Source: Chryseobacterium geocarposphaerae
GTDB lineage: Bacteria; Bacteroidota; Bacteroidia; Flavobacteriales; Weeksellaceae
Direction: 5' to 3'
DNA length: 64,000 nucleotides
Assembly: GCF_002797535.1 (NCBI RefSeq)
Contig: NZ_PGFD01000002.1
Location: forward strand, 682,001-746,000
Shown: positions 24,822-34,381 of the stretch, one piece after another
Layout: the number at the start of each line of letters is the position of its first letter
Position numbering within the stretch: position 1 is the first letter of the stretch
Notes under the pieces: model-generated
Database searches by the model: none
Seen by the model: only the letters and a program-made list of their open reading frames with translations
Told to the model about the DNA's origin: nothing
Position numbers and translations under genes: made by a program

Positions 24822-26624
24822 TTATTGTATGTTAAATGAAACCGGTAACTTAAAAGCTGTTGGAACAGGTTTCCCATTCTCTGTTGCAGGCTTCCACGTT
24901 TTATTGTTAACAACTTCTTTCATCGTACGAACAGCTTCATTGTTGAGGGTTGGTGTGTTTCCTTCTGCTTTTATATCTGTGGTTTTGCCATTTTCATCTA
25001 TTGAGATATAGATATCCGCTTTCATATTTCCTTTTTCATTTTTTCCGAAAACTGAAGAGTTAAAGGCATTGCCAAACTGCTTTCTCAGTTCATGGTTGCC
25101 TCCAGGAAATTCTGCCTGAACGAGATTTTCAGCTGGAGCTGTAGGAGGTGCAACTGCTAAATCTTTTACAGTATTATCATCATTTGTGTTTTTAATTTCC
25201 TGAAGTTTTGCAGTTATTTGTGTATTAGGGGTAATGGTGTCTTTATTACCCTTTTTAGCTTTAAATCCCATTATAATTTTAGTCTTCTCTTGTAAATATT
25301 TACTAAAATATTCATTGGTCATTAAGTTAACCTGGTAAGGCTGTGGATTTTTTTTACTGATAGCGTTGGGATATCTTTTACTAACGAATTGATGGGAGAA
25401 ATCATTTGAGCTATAATTTTTTAAATCCTGATTGTTCGTTTTCTTTCCGTCAATCCACAATCCATACTTGCTGGAGTTCATATATTCTTGTAGGTTTTCT
25501 GATGACGGAATATTTTTTTCAAACTTCCCAGGATTAATGAAAAAGATAAAGGTTTCTTTTTTTTGTTCGGTTGTCAATTCACTATAAAATTCATATAGTT
25601 TTTCTCTATCCGATGTACTAATGGTCCTTTCAAACTTTGCATATTCTTTCTTGTTCAGAAGATGAGCATATTTTTCTAATATCTTATTAAAATTCGTATA
25701 AGGGTCATTCGATGTAATTTCAGAAATTATACTGTTTTTTTCTTGAATTAAGTTTTCCGGATTTTCTTTCGCATAAGCTTTATCGGCAAAAATTACTGCC
25801 AATGCTATAAAACTTGGAATTGTGAGGTACTTTTTTGCTTTCGCAAATTTTGAATTTTTACTTGTCATCATAATAAATCGTTTTTTGGTGTTGTTAAAAT
25901 TGAATTGGTGAATCAGATTCAAATCCTGTTGTTTAAGAATTTCTTTTAGGATAAGCTCCTGATAAGTTTTGATATTTTTATTTTTATAAATTACCTGTTC
26001 ATCCGCAATAAATTCGTGATTGGTAACCATTGCCCTTTTATAGAAATAAACAAATGGATTAAACCACAGTAAGATTTTAAGGATCTCTGTAAATAAAACA
26101 TCTGCAGTATGCTTTTGCTTTACATGGATTTCTTCATGAAGAAAAATACTGTTTTCAATTTTGCCATCTTTAAAATAGTCCTTAGAAATATAAATGGTAT
26201 TCATAAAACTAAAGGGAGGCATATTGTTTTCAAGTACTTTGATTACTCTGTTTCTATAGATGATTTTGCTTCCTTTAAGACTTTTGATTTTATAAATTGA
26301 AAACAGAAGCTTACAAAGTAAAATTCCTGATATCAAAAGATAAACCGGGAGAATTAAGGAGGTATAATCAAATGATTGTTCTGAGACGGTAATTGGTGTA
26401 TAAGAAACCGTTTGCAGGATGTTTTCATCCTCAAAAAGTATTTTTTCTGCAGGTGCCTTTTGTTGGGTTTTTATAGTCATAAAAGGGACTACGTAAGAAA
26501 ATACCAGAGCAAAAATCAGGAAAAACCGGTTGAAAACAAACGTTTTTTCCTTGGCCAGAAACAGATGATAACATCCTAGCAGAATTCCTGAACAGATAAT
26601 GATTTTTAAAACAATAGTTTCCAT
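24822..26624 (-). CDS. BlaR1-type M56 peptidase with C-terminal TonB domain
   Basis: A 600-residue membrane protein. Four helices are spread over about residues 1-115 and around 270-290. The zinc protease motif HEEIH is at 163-167, in FLHEEIHVKQKHTAD, as in BlaR1/MecR1. A linker leads to a TonB-type C-terminal domain (about 500-600: AEFPGGNHELRKQF, GKNEKGNMKADIYI, LPVSFNI). In Bacteroidetes such proteins pair with a BlaI repressor. Cell-wall stress or another signal may trigger cleavage of BlaI. No penicillin-binding sensor domain is visible; the TonB domain takes that place. It lies three bases after blaI. Confidence 0.85.
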   Translation of the reverse strand: METIVLKIIICSGILLGCYHLFLAKEKTFVFNRFFLIFALVFSYVVPFMTIKTQQKAPAEKILFEDENILQTVSYTPITVSEQSFDYTSLILPVYLLISGILLCKLLFSIYKIKSLKGSKIIYRNRVIKVLENNMPPFSFMNTIYISKDYFKDGKIENSIFLHEEIHVKQKHTADVLFTEILKILLWFNPFVYFYKRAMVTNHEFIADEQVIYKNKNIKTYQELILKEILKQQDLNLIHQFNFNNTKKRFIMMTSKNSKFAKAKKYLTIPSFIALAVIFADKAYAKENPENLIQEKNSIISEITSNDPYTNFNKILEKYAHLLNKKEYAKFERTISTSDREKLYEFYSELTTEQKKETFIFFINPGKFEKNIPSSENLQEYMNSSKYGLWIDGKKTNNQDLKNYSSNDFSHQFVSKRYPNAISKKNPQPYQVNLMTNEYFSKYLQEKTKIIMGFKAKKGNKDTITPNTQITAKLQEIKNTNDDNTVKDLAVAPPTAPAENLVQAEFPGGNHELRKQFGNAFNSSVFGKNEKGNMKADIYISIDENGKTTDIKAEGNTPTLNNEAVRTMKEVVNNKTWKPATENGKPVPTAFKLPVSFNIQ

Positions 26625-26627
26625 TTT

Positions 26628-26999
26628 TTATTCTTTTATCTGTTGATCTATAATGTCACGAAGCTCTTTAAGTTCTTTTTGTGTCAGTTTTGAATTAGAG
26701 GTAAAGAACGAAGCAAACTGTGCAACCGAGCTGTTGAAAAAACGGTCGATCATGGAGGTCATTTCTTCTTTAAAATATTCCCCTTTTGCCACTTTAGGAT
26801 AATATTCACGTGAATTACCATAAAGAGTAAAGCCAACCAAATCTTTATTCTGCATTCGTTTCAGTAATGTGGCAACTGTTGTGGCGGCCGGCTTAGGTTC
26901 AGGATAAGATTCTAAAATATCTTTCATAAAAACCTTTTCTTTTTCCCATAAGATCTCCATGAGTATTTTTTCGGAACCTGTAAGTTTTATCTCTTTCAT
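26628..26999 (-). CDS. BlaI/MecI/CopY-family transcriptional repressor
   Basis: A 123-residue winged-helix repressor. The N-terminal helix-turn-helix is seen in LTGSEKILMEILWEKEKVFMKDIL and TTVATLLKRMQNKDLVGF. The tail helices (about 85-120) form the dimer. It should bind the palindrome TTCTACAAATGTAGAA at 27021-27036, just upstream of its own start, and be cut by the M56 protease encoded directly after it. The nearby plus-strand sugar dehydrogenase gene could share this control. Confidence 0.9.
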   Translation of the reverse strand: MKEIKLTGSEKILMEILWEKEKVFMKDILESYPEPKPAATTVATLLKRMQNKDLVGFTLYGNSREYYPKVAKGEYFKEEMTSMIDRFFNSSVAQFASFFTSNSKLTQKELKELRDIIDQQIKE

Positions 27000-27020
27000 A
27001 TTCTACGTTTTGATATTTTT

Positions 27021-27036
27021 TTCTACAAATGTAGAA
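27021..27036. promoter_or_regulatory. Probable BlaI operator
   Basis: TTCTACAAATGTAGAA is a perfect dyad containing TACAnnTGTA, close to the known BlaI/MecI operator core TACA-TGTA. It sits 22 bases before the blaI start. A half site, TTCTACG, lies at 27001-27007. Confidence 0.75.
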
Positions 27037-27109
27037 TAAAAAATTAATTATGCAAATTTTTTATGGCATTATTTTTCCACTCATCGTTATAACCTCTTAA
27101 ATATCAATT

Positions 27110-28321
27110 ATGAAAATCTACAATTATCTTTCAGGAATCCTTTGTGTTGTCATTTTTTTCTCCTCATGTAAAAAGACGACAGCCCAGCAAACACATTCTG
27201 ATGGAAGTGCTGAAACCCTTGAGCCTAACACTTCTTACAAGCCTGCTTTCGTTGGGCAGACAAGAATAAAAGCTGTAAAAACTAAAACGCCATATAAATT
27301 CGAGGTTTTAACTAAAAGTTTAGGTAGACCGTGGGGAATTATCAATTTACCGGACGGAAGATTCCTGATTACTGAAAAATCAGGGTATATGAATGTGGTT
27401 TCTACAGACGGAAAACAAATTTCAAAAATTGAAGGTTTTCCAAAAGTCGATTCAAAAGGACAAGGCGGAATGTTGGATGTAGCTCTTGATCCGGATTTCA
27501 AATCCAACAATATTATCTATTTTAGTTTTTCTGAGCCATTTGGTAAAGGGAATTTAACGTCTGTTGCTAAAGGTGTCTTATCTCAGGATTTGAAAACTAT
27601 TTCAGGAATACAGGTGATTTTTAGGGCAGAACCTTCTTATGACGGGGATAAACATTATGGAAGCAGATTGGTTTTCGACAAAGACGGAAATCTGTTTGTA
27701 AGTACAGGGGAACGCTCAGATAAACAAACGAGAGTGTATGCTCAAAAAACGGATAATTATTTAGGTAAAATATTAAAAATAACTAAGGAAGGAAAACCTG
27801 CACCGGGAAACCCTTTCATAGGAAAAGATGGATATAAGCCTGAAATCTATGCTTATGGAATCAGAAACCCACAAGGTTTGGCGATAGATCCCAATGGAAA
27901 TCTTTGGGATGTGGAAATGGGACCGAGAGGAGGAGACGAAATTAATTTAATTCAACCCGGAAAAAATTACGGTTGGGGCGATGTCACCTATGGAATTGAA
28001 TATTCAGGGGAAAAGATAAATGGTGGAACAACGCAGAAGGCAGGAACAGAACAACCTGTTTATTATTGGGATCCTGTAGTTTCACCCAGTGGAGTTACTT
28101 TCTATACAGGGAATATTGACGAATGGAAAAATAATTTATTCATCGGTTGTCTGAGTGGAGAACATATCAACAGAATTGTAATGAAAAATAATAAAGTCAT
28201 TGGTGAAGAGCGATTGCTTCTAGATCAAAAAGAAAGATTCCGGGATGTGCTGAACGGAATGGATGGAAATCTATATGCGGTAACCGACAGTGGAAAATTA
28301 TATAAAATCTCGAAAAAATAG
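27110..28321 (+). CDS. PQQ-dependent sugar dehydrogenase-like lipoprotein
   Basis: A 403-residue protein. A lipoprotein signal (MKIYNYLSGILCVVIFFSSC, lipobox ending in Cys) should anchor it to a membrane facing the periplasm or cell surface. The rest is a six-bladed soluble glucose/aldose dehydrogenase-type propeller. Marks are RPWGIINLPDGRFLITEK, KGQGGMLDVALDPDF, ERSDKQTRVYAQ, YAYGIRNPQGLAIDP and EMGPRGGDEINLI. These proteins oxidise sugars with PQQ as cofactor, but many Bacteroidetes lack PQQ synthesis genes, so activity is uncertain. It is divergent from blaI, with the operator between them. Confidence 0.85.
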   Translation: MKIYNYLSGILCVVIFFSSCKKTTAQQTHSDGSAETLEPNTSYKPAFVGQTRIKAVKTKTPYKFEVLTKSLGRPWGIINLPDGRFLITEKSGYMNVVSTDGKQISKIEGFPKVDSKGQGGMLDVALDPDFKSNNIIYFSFSEPFGKGNLTSVAKGVLSQDLKTISGIQVIFRAEPSYDGDKHYGSRLVFDKDGNLFVSTGERSDKQTRVYAQKTDNYLGKILKITKEGKPAPGNPFIGKDGYKPEIYAYGIRNPQGLAIDPNGNLWDVEMGPRGGDEINLIQPGKNYGWGDVTYGIEYSGEKINGGTTQKAGTEQPVYYWDPVVSPSGVTFYTGNIDEWKNNLFIGCLSGEHINRIVMKNNKVIGEERLLLDQKERFRDVLNGMDGNLYAVTDSGKLYKISKK

Positions 28322-28330
28322 TGATAAAAA

Positions 28331-28394
28331 TTCCCACAGATTTCATGAATTACACAGGCTTTTGAATCTGTGCAATTTGTGAGATCCGTGGGAA
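28331..28394. repeat. Imperfect inverted repeat between convergent genes
   Basis: TTCCCACAGATTTCA (28331-28345) pairs with GAGATCCGTGGGAA (28381-28394), and CACAG (28352-28356) with CTGTG (28368-28372) inside. It resembles the dispersed CCCACAGAT-type intergenic repeats I recall in flavobacteria and probably also ends transcription of the two facing genes. Confidence 0.6.
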
Positions 28395-28401
28395 AATATA
28401 T

Positions 28402-29559
28402 TTAGAAACTATTAATTATTCTATTCAATCCTTCCGTAAGAATTTCCTGAGACGTTGAGAAGCAGATTCTGACATGTCCTTCCGCTCCTTTCCCGAACCA
28501 TCTTTCCGAGCCGGGAACAATTGCCACTTTCCCTTGCTGTAAAACATGCTGTGTAAATGCCTCACTCGATATTCCATTTTCAATCTTAGGGAAAATTACG
28601 AATGTTGCTTCCGGAAAATTAGGCGTTAAAATTCCTGAACTGCTTAGCATACTGTGCGCAAGATCTCTGTTGTGCTGTAAGTGTGTCAGAAAATCATTAA
28701 ACCAGGGTTTCGCTTTATCAATGGCTACACTGGCTGCAATCTGTGACAGGGTAGAAACCCCTTCAATAGTAGAATTAAAATTTGATTTTTCAGTAAAATC
28801 ATCCAAAAGATCCTGGTCGTTACATAAAACCGCTCCGATTCTTAATCCTGCAATTCCGAAAGATTTTGAAAATCCGAAAACCGTAAAGCTTTTCTTTTTT
28901 GCTTCTTCAGAAACAGAAGAATAGGTATTAAACTCTCTTTTGTCATACACGATATCACTCCAGATTTCGTCACTCATTACCCACAGATCATGAGCCGCGG
29001 CAATTTCTGAAATTTTCTTTAAAACTTCTTTGGAATATACTCTTCCGACAGGATTGTGTGGGTTGCAAATGCTGATAAGTTTGGTTTTCGGACCAATTAA
29101 AGAAACCAGCATTTCAAAATCGATGTCTCCTGTTTTGGAGTCGACTGCGCATAATTTGATGTTTCCGCCAACAGCATCTACTGTTTTTTTGAACAGGAAA
29201 TCAACTGGATCAAAAATAATCGCTTCATCTCCCGGATTCAGAACATATTTGGCTACCATGAACATGCCCATTGCAGCACTGTTTACCGCTAAAACATTTT
29301 CAGGAGTAAAGCTTCCGTTTTTCCCGCTGTTAAAATGTTCTGCAACGCTTTTTTTAAACTCAGGAATTCCTGAAAAAGGGCCGTAACTAAGGTAGCCGTC
29401 TTTGATGTATTCAATAATGCCGTTCTCAATTTCCTTTGACATTCTGAAATCCGGATCAGCTGCGGTAAGAGGAATGATCCCGTCTTCCAGTGTTGCCCAT
29501 CTTCCGTTGTAGGCTTTCCTTTTCAGAGCCTCAAAATTAATATCGTTATTTGTAAACAT
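28402..29559 (-). CDS. MalY/PatB-family PLP-dependent C-S lyase
   Basis: A 385-residue fold type I PLP enzyme. The N-terminus RWATLEDGIIPLTAADPDF is typical of the MalY/PatB group. The cofactor Lys is in FGFSKSFGIAGLRIG, with ICNPHNPVGRVY and MSDEIWSDIVYD before it. Family members cleave cystathionine or cysteine conjugates to pyruvate, ammonia and a thiol, and some act as aminotransferases. The substrate is not known. It is three bases after the FAD monooxygenase gene, so a two-gene operon is clear; a shared role in breaking down an organosulfur or aromatic compound is speculative. Confidence 0.82.
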   Translation of the reverse strand: MFTNNDINFEALKRKAYNGRWATLEDGIIPLTAADPDFRMSKEIENGIIEYIKDGYLSYGPFSGIPEFKKSVAEHFNSGKNGSFTPENVLAVNSAAMGMFMVAKYVLNPGDEAIIFDPVDFLFKKTVDAVGGNIKLCAVDSKTGDIDFEMLVSLIGPKTKLISICNPHNPVGRVYSKEVLKKISEIAAAHDLWVMSDEIWSDIVYDKREFNTYSSVSEEAKKKSFTVFGFSKSFGIAGLRIGAVLCNDQDLLDDFTEKSNFNSTIEGVSTLSQIAASVAIDKAKPWFNDFLTHLQHNRDLAHSMLSSSGILTPNFPEATFVIFPKIENGISSEAFTQHVLQQGKVAIVPGSERWFGKGAEGHVRICFSTSQEILTEGLNRIINSF

Positions 29560-29562
29560 GTT

Positions 29563-30648
29563 TTATTTGTAAGAGATTGGTAAAGTGTTTTTAGGTTGTT
29601 CGCTTAATGGCAAAAGAAACTGATTCAATAATGCTCTTCCGTTTTTGATATGGATCTCAATTTCCGGCTTTCTTTCCTCTTCATACTTTTTGAAGGTTTC
29701 CTCAAGATCCTTTTCTTCCAGTAAAAGCTGAGTCAATGTGAACGAGTCCTTCAAAGCAGAAGTTACTCCCTGGCTTGTAAAAGGAATAAGCGGATGTGCG
29801 GAGTCACCAATGAAAACTACGTTTTTGTGATAGAAAGGATTCAGTTCTTCCAATTCGTAGACTCTCCAGATGTGAGCATTTTCATAGCTCGAGCCTTCAA
29901 TAATTGAGGAAATAAGAGGATTCCAGTCTCCGAAATGATCCTGCATGAATTGCTTAATGCAATCCGGAGTATAATCTTCATTGATGAAAAACTTGCTGAT
30001 ATCGAACTGGCAATACCAAAGAATTTTTGATGAAGAAAGCTTTAAAACTCCAAAAGTAAGTCCTCCGTTTTCATGGTGGAACTTCAGAAAGTTGCTTTCG
30101 ATCTGGCTGGCTAGTTCTTCGTTTTCAATAATGTTTACAACTTCATTTTCAAGAACAGCCTTCATCGTTTCGTGCTGAAAAATTGTTCTTCTGATTCTGC
30201 TTCTTGATCCGTCCGACGCGATTACAATATCAGCTTCTAATGGAGCTATTTCATCAAGCGTAATATCTGCTTTTCCGTTGGAAAATCCGTTCAGGGCAAC
30301 TGTCGTTTCGTAAGAAATCTTTTCTGCGGGAATTCCTTTAGCCAAGATTTCGATCAATGCGCTTCTGGAAACCACAAATACATCATCAAGATCTTTTTCG
30401 GAAATAATTTCTCCGCTTTGGCTGTAATGAAGATATTTTTTTAAAAAACTTCCTTTTGTATAGAGATCGTCAATATTAATAATGCTTGAAAGGTGCTCTA
30501 TTCCTTCTTTCGGAAGAATAAATCCGTGGCCTTTAAGATCATTTGGGGTTCTTCTTTCATAGATATGGTAGTCGATATTATTTTTTTCTAAATAATTGGC
30601 CATACTCAATCCGGAAACTCCGGCTCCTATGATTGCAACTTTGCTCAT
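29563..30648 (-). CDS. FAD-dependent monooxygenase (PHBH-like)
   Basis: A 361-residue flavoprotein. The nucleotide-binding loop is GAGVSGLSMANYLE at residues 7-20. A DG-type motif is in IVIASDGSRSRIRR, and the GD motif is in GDSAHPLIPFTSQGVTSALKDS. This is the aromatic-ring hydroxylase/kynurenine monooxygenase group. The substrate is not known. Residue 1 is the ATG at 30648. It is followed three bases later by the PatB-like gene. The 178-base region upstream shows no clear promoter box. Confidence 0.85.
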   Translation of the reverse strand: MSKVAIIGAGVSGLSMANYLEKNNIDYHIYERRTPNDLKGHGFILPKEGIEHLSSIINIDDLYTKGSFLKKYLHYSQSGEIISEKDLDDVFVVSRSALIEILAKGIPAEKISYETTVALNGFSNGKADITLDEIAPLEADIVIASDGSRSRIRRTIFQHETMKAVLENEVVNIIENEELASQIESNFLKFHHENGGLTFGVLKLSSSKILWYCQFDISKFFINEDYTPDCIKQFMQDHFGDWNPLISSIIEGSSYENAHIWRVYELEELNPFYHKNVVFIGDSAHPLIPFTSQGVTSALKDSFTLTQLLLEEKDLEETFKKYEEERKPEIEIHIKNGRALLNQFLLPLSEQPKNTLPISYK

Positions 30649-30826
30649 CCTTTTAATTTAAGTCGTATTGTTAGTTTTGTTTTTTTATTTGTCAGAATCG
30701 ATAAAACTCTATACACTGTGGTCAATAATTAAATCCAACAGCTTATTCCTTTTTAATCGATTTATGAAATGTTTCTTTAATTGAAAAGTGATATCAAAAG
30801 AAGCGAATAATATTATTTAGTAGAGA

Positions 30827-31444
30827 TTATTCCGGTGCCTTGAAGATGTTATCATCGGAATGGAATCCTGCAACACCGCCACTTACCGCAAATTTCATTG
30901 CAGAAGCAGCAGTCATCCCTACTACAGGTTTGATATTTTTTTCTTCAGTTACGATTACCCAGCCGGAGATGGCATAAGAATGAGGAAGGTAAACAGCAAC
31001 ATAATTGTGTTTATCCACGTCTGACATTTCTTTCTGGGTTAAAAAACCGATTCTCCATATTTCAGGATTTTCGTTGGTTTTTACCCAAACAGGATCGTTA
31101 AATTTCTTAGTATCTCCCACAAATGAAGACATCACATCTTTTGTGGGAGAATAAATATGCTTTATACCCGGAGTTTTTTCTAAAAGCCGATCTATAGCAT
31201 CAACAAAAAATCTTCCTACTACAAATTTGTTTCCCAGATAGCCTAGTAATGCGGTACCCAGCAATATAGAGATGAAAACGATTCCCGGAGCTTCTTTAGA
31301 AATCGACGGGATTATATTATCTATGGAAGTGACAATATACCAGATGACAAAAACCGTAAGACCGATGGGACCAATAATAAGCAATCCCTGAAAAAAATTC
31401 TTCAGAAAATAACTCATAATGCTTTCAAAAGTCGGTTTTTTCAA
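30827..31444 (-). CDS. DUF502 family membrane protein
   Basis: A 205-residue protein with two membrane helices (FFQGLLIIGPIGLTVFVIWY at about 15-37 and IVFISILLGTALLGYLGNKF at about 50-70). The GxKxIYSPTKDV segment fits DUF502, and the tail has VAVYLPHSYAISGWV and MTAASAMKFAVSGGVA. The family is widespread and of unknown function. It lies ten bases after the miaE stop, so it is probably in that operon. Confidence 0.88.
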   Translation of the reverse strand: MKKPTFESIMSYFLKNFFQGLLIIGPIGLTVFVIWYIVTSIDNIIPSISKEAPGIVFISILLGTALLGYLGNKFVVGRFFVDAIDRLLEKTPGIKHIYSPTKDVMSSFVGDTKKFNDPVWVKTNENPEIWRIGFLTQKEMSDVDKHNYVAVYLPHSYAISGWVIVTEEKNIKPVVGMTAASAMKFAVSGGVAGFHSDDNIFKAPE

Positions 31445-31454
31445 AATTTATTCT

Positions 31455-32036
31455 TTATCCGTGGATGCTTTCTTTGTTTCCGTACGACTGGATGATTTTG
31501 GCTTCATATTCCAGCCATTCTTCCCAACGTTGATTTACTTTTTCAGGATCGCCAAGCTGTCTTGCAAACCCGATAAATGTGGTATAATGGTTAGCTTCCG
31601 AAATCATTAGGTCTCTATAGAACGTTTTTAATTCTTCGTCTTTGATGTTTTCTGTTAAAACTTTAAATCTTTCACAGCTCCTTGCTTCTATCATGGCTGC
31701 GAAAAGCATTTTATCAACGATCAAATCGTCTCTGTTGCCTCCTTTCTGAATGAAATTGACAAGTTCATTCACATAATCATCTTTTCTGGTACGTCCGAAA
31801 GTATAGCCCCGTTTTTTTATAATTTCATGAACCTGATTAAAATGGTCCAACTCTTCCTGTGCAATGGCCAGAAGTTCTGTTACAATTTCCGGATATTCCG
31901 GAAGCATGGTAATAAGCCCGATAGCGTTGGTAGCTGCTTTTTGCTCACACCAAGCATGATCGGTTAAAATTTCCTGAAGGTTTCCTTCTGCAATATTTGC
32001 CCACCTTGGATCGGTAGGAAGTTTCAGCTTAAACAT
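31455..32036 (-). CDS. miaE: tRNA 2-methylthio-N6-isopentenyl adenosine hydroxylase
   Basis: A 193-residue ferritin-like diiron enzyme that hydroxylates the isopentenyl group of ms2i6A37 in tRNA. Visible metal ligands are in ITMLPEYPEIVTELLAIAQEELDHF (Glu, Glu, His), MLFAAMIEARSCERF (Glu) and LMISEANHYTTF (Glu, His). The substrate would be made by MiaA and then MiaB, and miaB is in this same window at 55067. It is followed by the DUF502 gene. Confidence 0.9.
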   Translation of the reverse strand: MFKLKLPTDPRWANIAEGNLQEILTDHAWCEQKAATNAIGLITMLPEYPEIVTELLAIAQEELDHFNQVHEIIKKRGYTFGRTRKDDYVNELVNFIQKGGNRDDLIVDKMLFAAMIEARSCERFKVLTENIKDEELKTFYRDLMISEANHYTTFIGFARQLGDPEKVNQRWEEWLEYEAKIIQSYGNKESIHG

Positions 32037-32104
32037 GACTTAAAAAATTTTTGTAAAATTAAAATAATTTGTAATAAGAATATTATTTTATTTCAAATTG
32101 GTTT

Positions 32105-33202
32105 TTATGCAGACGTGGATGCGGTTTTCTTTCTTAAAAACTCCAGGATTTTCCATCCGAAACTATCAAATTTCTTTAATCCGGCTGCAATAATGAATGC
32201 TAAAATGACATTCACAATGTAAATAAGAACCATTAAAATCCACCACGGCATATTTTCTTTTAAGGGAACGACTAAGAAATACACCAAAGAAGAGCTGATT
32301 CCCTGGGCAAAATAAAAGAAGATCGCGTTTTTACCGATATGGGTAACGAAGCTTTCTTTTGAAATTTTAAGTCTGTTGTAAAAAACAAATAAGGTGATAA
32401 GAGAAAATAAAGTCCAGATAATATAAATAATTGTAGGAGGGAATTTATTTTTATTGATCTTATAGAAAACGTCCTTTCCATAATGGGAAAACATCCAAGC
32501 TAAAGCTAAGGCCACCAGTCCGTACAGTACAGGAATCCATTTTGTTGGGATTTTTTTGCCTTTCATTTGGTGAGCAATCAGAAAAACGGCCATATAAAAA
32601 GCCACATATCCTACCTGTCCTGAAGGATAATATTCCGGAAATATATTGAAAATTAATGTCAGTGCAATACAAATTCCAATGAACCAATTAATGTGTTTCG
32701 GGAAAAATTTTAAAATTAATACACCGAATACGCTTAGTATAAAATAAACTTTAAGATACCAGAAACTTCCCATTACGACAGGAAATGTATCCGCATTGGT
32801 GTATTGGTGAAGGTACCAGTTTCCAAGATTCTGCCATTGAGGTTGTGTTGAAATGCCTATTGCAGCATACTTAGATCCGAAAGTGGAATAGAAGTTTTGA
32901 AGCCATTCGAGAGAGAAAAAAGCAAGTCCGAAAACTTTGAAGAGATAATCTAAAAAGAAAAGCAGTGTCACAAAAATCATATAAGTGATCTGTAACTTCA
33001 AAAGCCTGTAAAATGTTTTTTCTATGTTTGAACCAGAGGTGATTCCACTTAAAGCATAAAATAAAGCGACATCAAAAACCAATGAGAAAACTCTCACTTC
33101 CGGGGCAATATAAAACTGACCGGACCAAAATGCAGTATGAATGAAGATGATGGAAAGTGTAGCCAATCCTTTTGCGAAATCTATATAAAGGTCTCTGTTC
33201 AT
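32105..33202 (-). CDS. Acyltransferase-3-type membrane protein
   Basis: A 365-residue protein with about ten membrane helices. The start MNRDLYIDFAKGLATLSIIFIHTAFW has the R/D-x-KG-x8-HT form of the acyltransferase-3 family (opgC/oatA relatives), with His22 as the likely catalytic residue. These enzymes acylate sugars in surface polymers, using membrane-borne acyl donors. The substrate is unknown and there is no glycan cluster around it. It is a single gene on the minus strand. Confidence 0.8.
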   Translation of the reverse strand: MNRDLYIDFAKGLATLSIIFIHTAFWSGQFYIAPEVRVFSLVFDVALFYALSGITSGSNIEKTFYRLLKLQITYMIFVTLLFFLDYLFKVFGLAFFSLEWLQNFYSTFGSKYAAIGISTQPQWQNLGNWYLHQYTNADTFPVVMGSFWYLKVYFILSVFGVLILKFFPKHINWFIGICIALTLIFNIFPEYYPSGQVGYVAFYMAVFLIAHQMKGKKIPTKWIPVLYGLVALALAWMFSHYGKDVFYKINKNKFPPTIIYIIWTLFSLITLFVFYNRLKISKESFVTHIGKNAIFFYFAQGISSSLVYFLVVPLKENMPWWILMVLIYIVNVILAFIIAAGLKKFDSFGWKILEFLRKKTASTSA

Positions 33203-33312
33203 GATGATTTAATCTGAGCTCAAAAGTAAATAAACTTTATGAATTTTTTTGACAAAGAAAAAGAGACAGGAACAATTCCTGCCTCTTAAGAAAGATATTT
33301 CAAAAAAGGATG

Positions 33313-34200
33313 TTACTTTAAATTTTTAAATTCTTCCGCAGAAATTTCTCCATTCTGAATTTGTTTCAACTCCTCCAGATATTGCTTCATATAATTATCG
33401 AGCTCCGGATATTGAGAATTTTTTGCCATTTTATAAGTTCCGTTCAAAACGCCCTGATAATAATAAAAGAAGTTATAATCAAAAGCAGAAGCTGAAAGAT
33501 CATACTGACCCAACAAGAACCCCAAACGAACTGCAGATCTTCTTTGTGACGGCGTTCCGTGATGTCCTGCACTTGTTGTTTGATAATCTCCGATGCTTTG
33601 TGCAAATTCATAAGCCGCTGCAATTTGTGCAAAACTGGTTTGATTGTAGCCGTTGGGTCTTCTTAGATAATATCCGGCAAAACCATCAGCTTCCAGTTCG
33701 TTTGGTCTTGCAGTAGATTCACTTACAGAAGGCAATCCGAATATATACTGCAATTGATGACCATATTCATGGGCCAAAATCATTGCATTCACAATGTCCC
33801 CGCCTTTCGATTTCGCGTCATAATAAATAGCATATCCGTAATAGATTTTTCCTGTCGAATAAGAAATCGCATTGTAAGTGGAATTAAAATTCGAAGGATC
33901 GTTCACGAATCTTAAAGTAGGATTGCTTCTTCCCCACATACTTGCAATTTTTGTCATCTGAGAATTCATAAAATTGGTGTCTGTAGAGTTTTGCAGAGAC
34001 GTCAATAAAACAGATGAGGAACTCCAGTATTGATCTACATAATAACAAACTTTTTCCAGTTCGTTCGGTTGGTCGATCTTTAAGTTTTCTGTTTGCTGTT
34101 CCTGCTGAACAGGAGTTTCCATAGTGTCGTCGTTACATGCTGATAATGAGAATACAGCAATTGCTCCCAGTACTATTGGGAAGTGGAAGATTCTTTTCAT
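33313..34200 (-). CDS. Putative neutral zinc metallopeptidase lipoprotein
   Basis: A 295-residue protein. The signal peptide ends in a lipobox (AVFSLSAC, Cys22), so it should be a lipoprotein. The zinc motif HEYGH lies in AMILAHEYGHQLQYI, and the third ligand is probably in RPNELEADGFAGYYL. This fits the neutral zinc metallopeptidase family (YpfJ-like), but with an unusually Tyr-rich N-terminal part and a C-terminal helical tail (MKQYLEELKQIQNGEISAEE). The substrate is unknown. It is divergent from rplU. Confidence 0.8.
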   Translation of the reverse strand: MKRIFHFPIVLGAIAVFSLSACNDDTMETPVQQEQQTENLKIDQPNELEKVCYYVDQYWSSSSVLLTSLQNSTDTNFMNSQMTKIASMWGRSNPTLRFVNDPSNFNSTYNAISYSTGKIYYGYAIYYDAKSKGGDIVNAMILAHEYGHQLQYIFGLPSVSESTARPNELEADGFAGYYLRRPNGYNQTSFAQIAAAYEFAQSIGDYQTTSAGHHGTPSQRRSAVRLGFLLGQYDLSASAFDYNFFYYYQGVLNGTYKMAKNSQYPELDNYMKQYLEELKQIQNGEISAEEFKNLK

Positions 34201-34318
34201 ATATATTAAATATTTGGTGTAAACGAAGTTATTAATTTAAACGAAAAATATTATCACTTTATTGTGAAAAATTATTCAAAACATAGTTAAAAAAATATTT
34301 TAAAAAGATTGAGTTGAA

Positions 34319-34351
34319 TTTGAGAGGATTAGAAAATATTTCTTATATTTG
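34319..34351 (+). promoter_or_regulatory. Promoter of rplU-rpmA
   Basis: TTTG (34319-34322), 21 bases, then TATATTTGC beginning at 34344 match the Bacteroidetes promoter exactly. The start codon of rplU follows about 30 bases after the -7 box. Confidence 0.8.
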
Positions 34352-34381
34352 CACCTCGAAATAACTAAAAATTTATAAACA

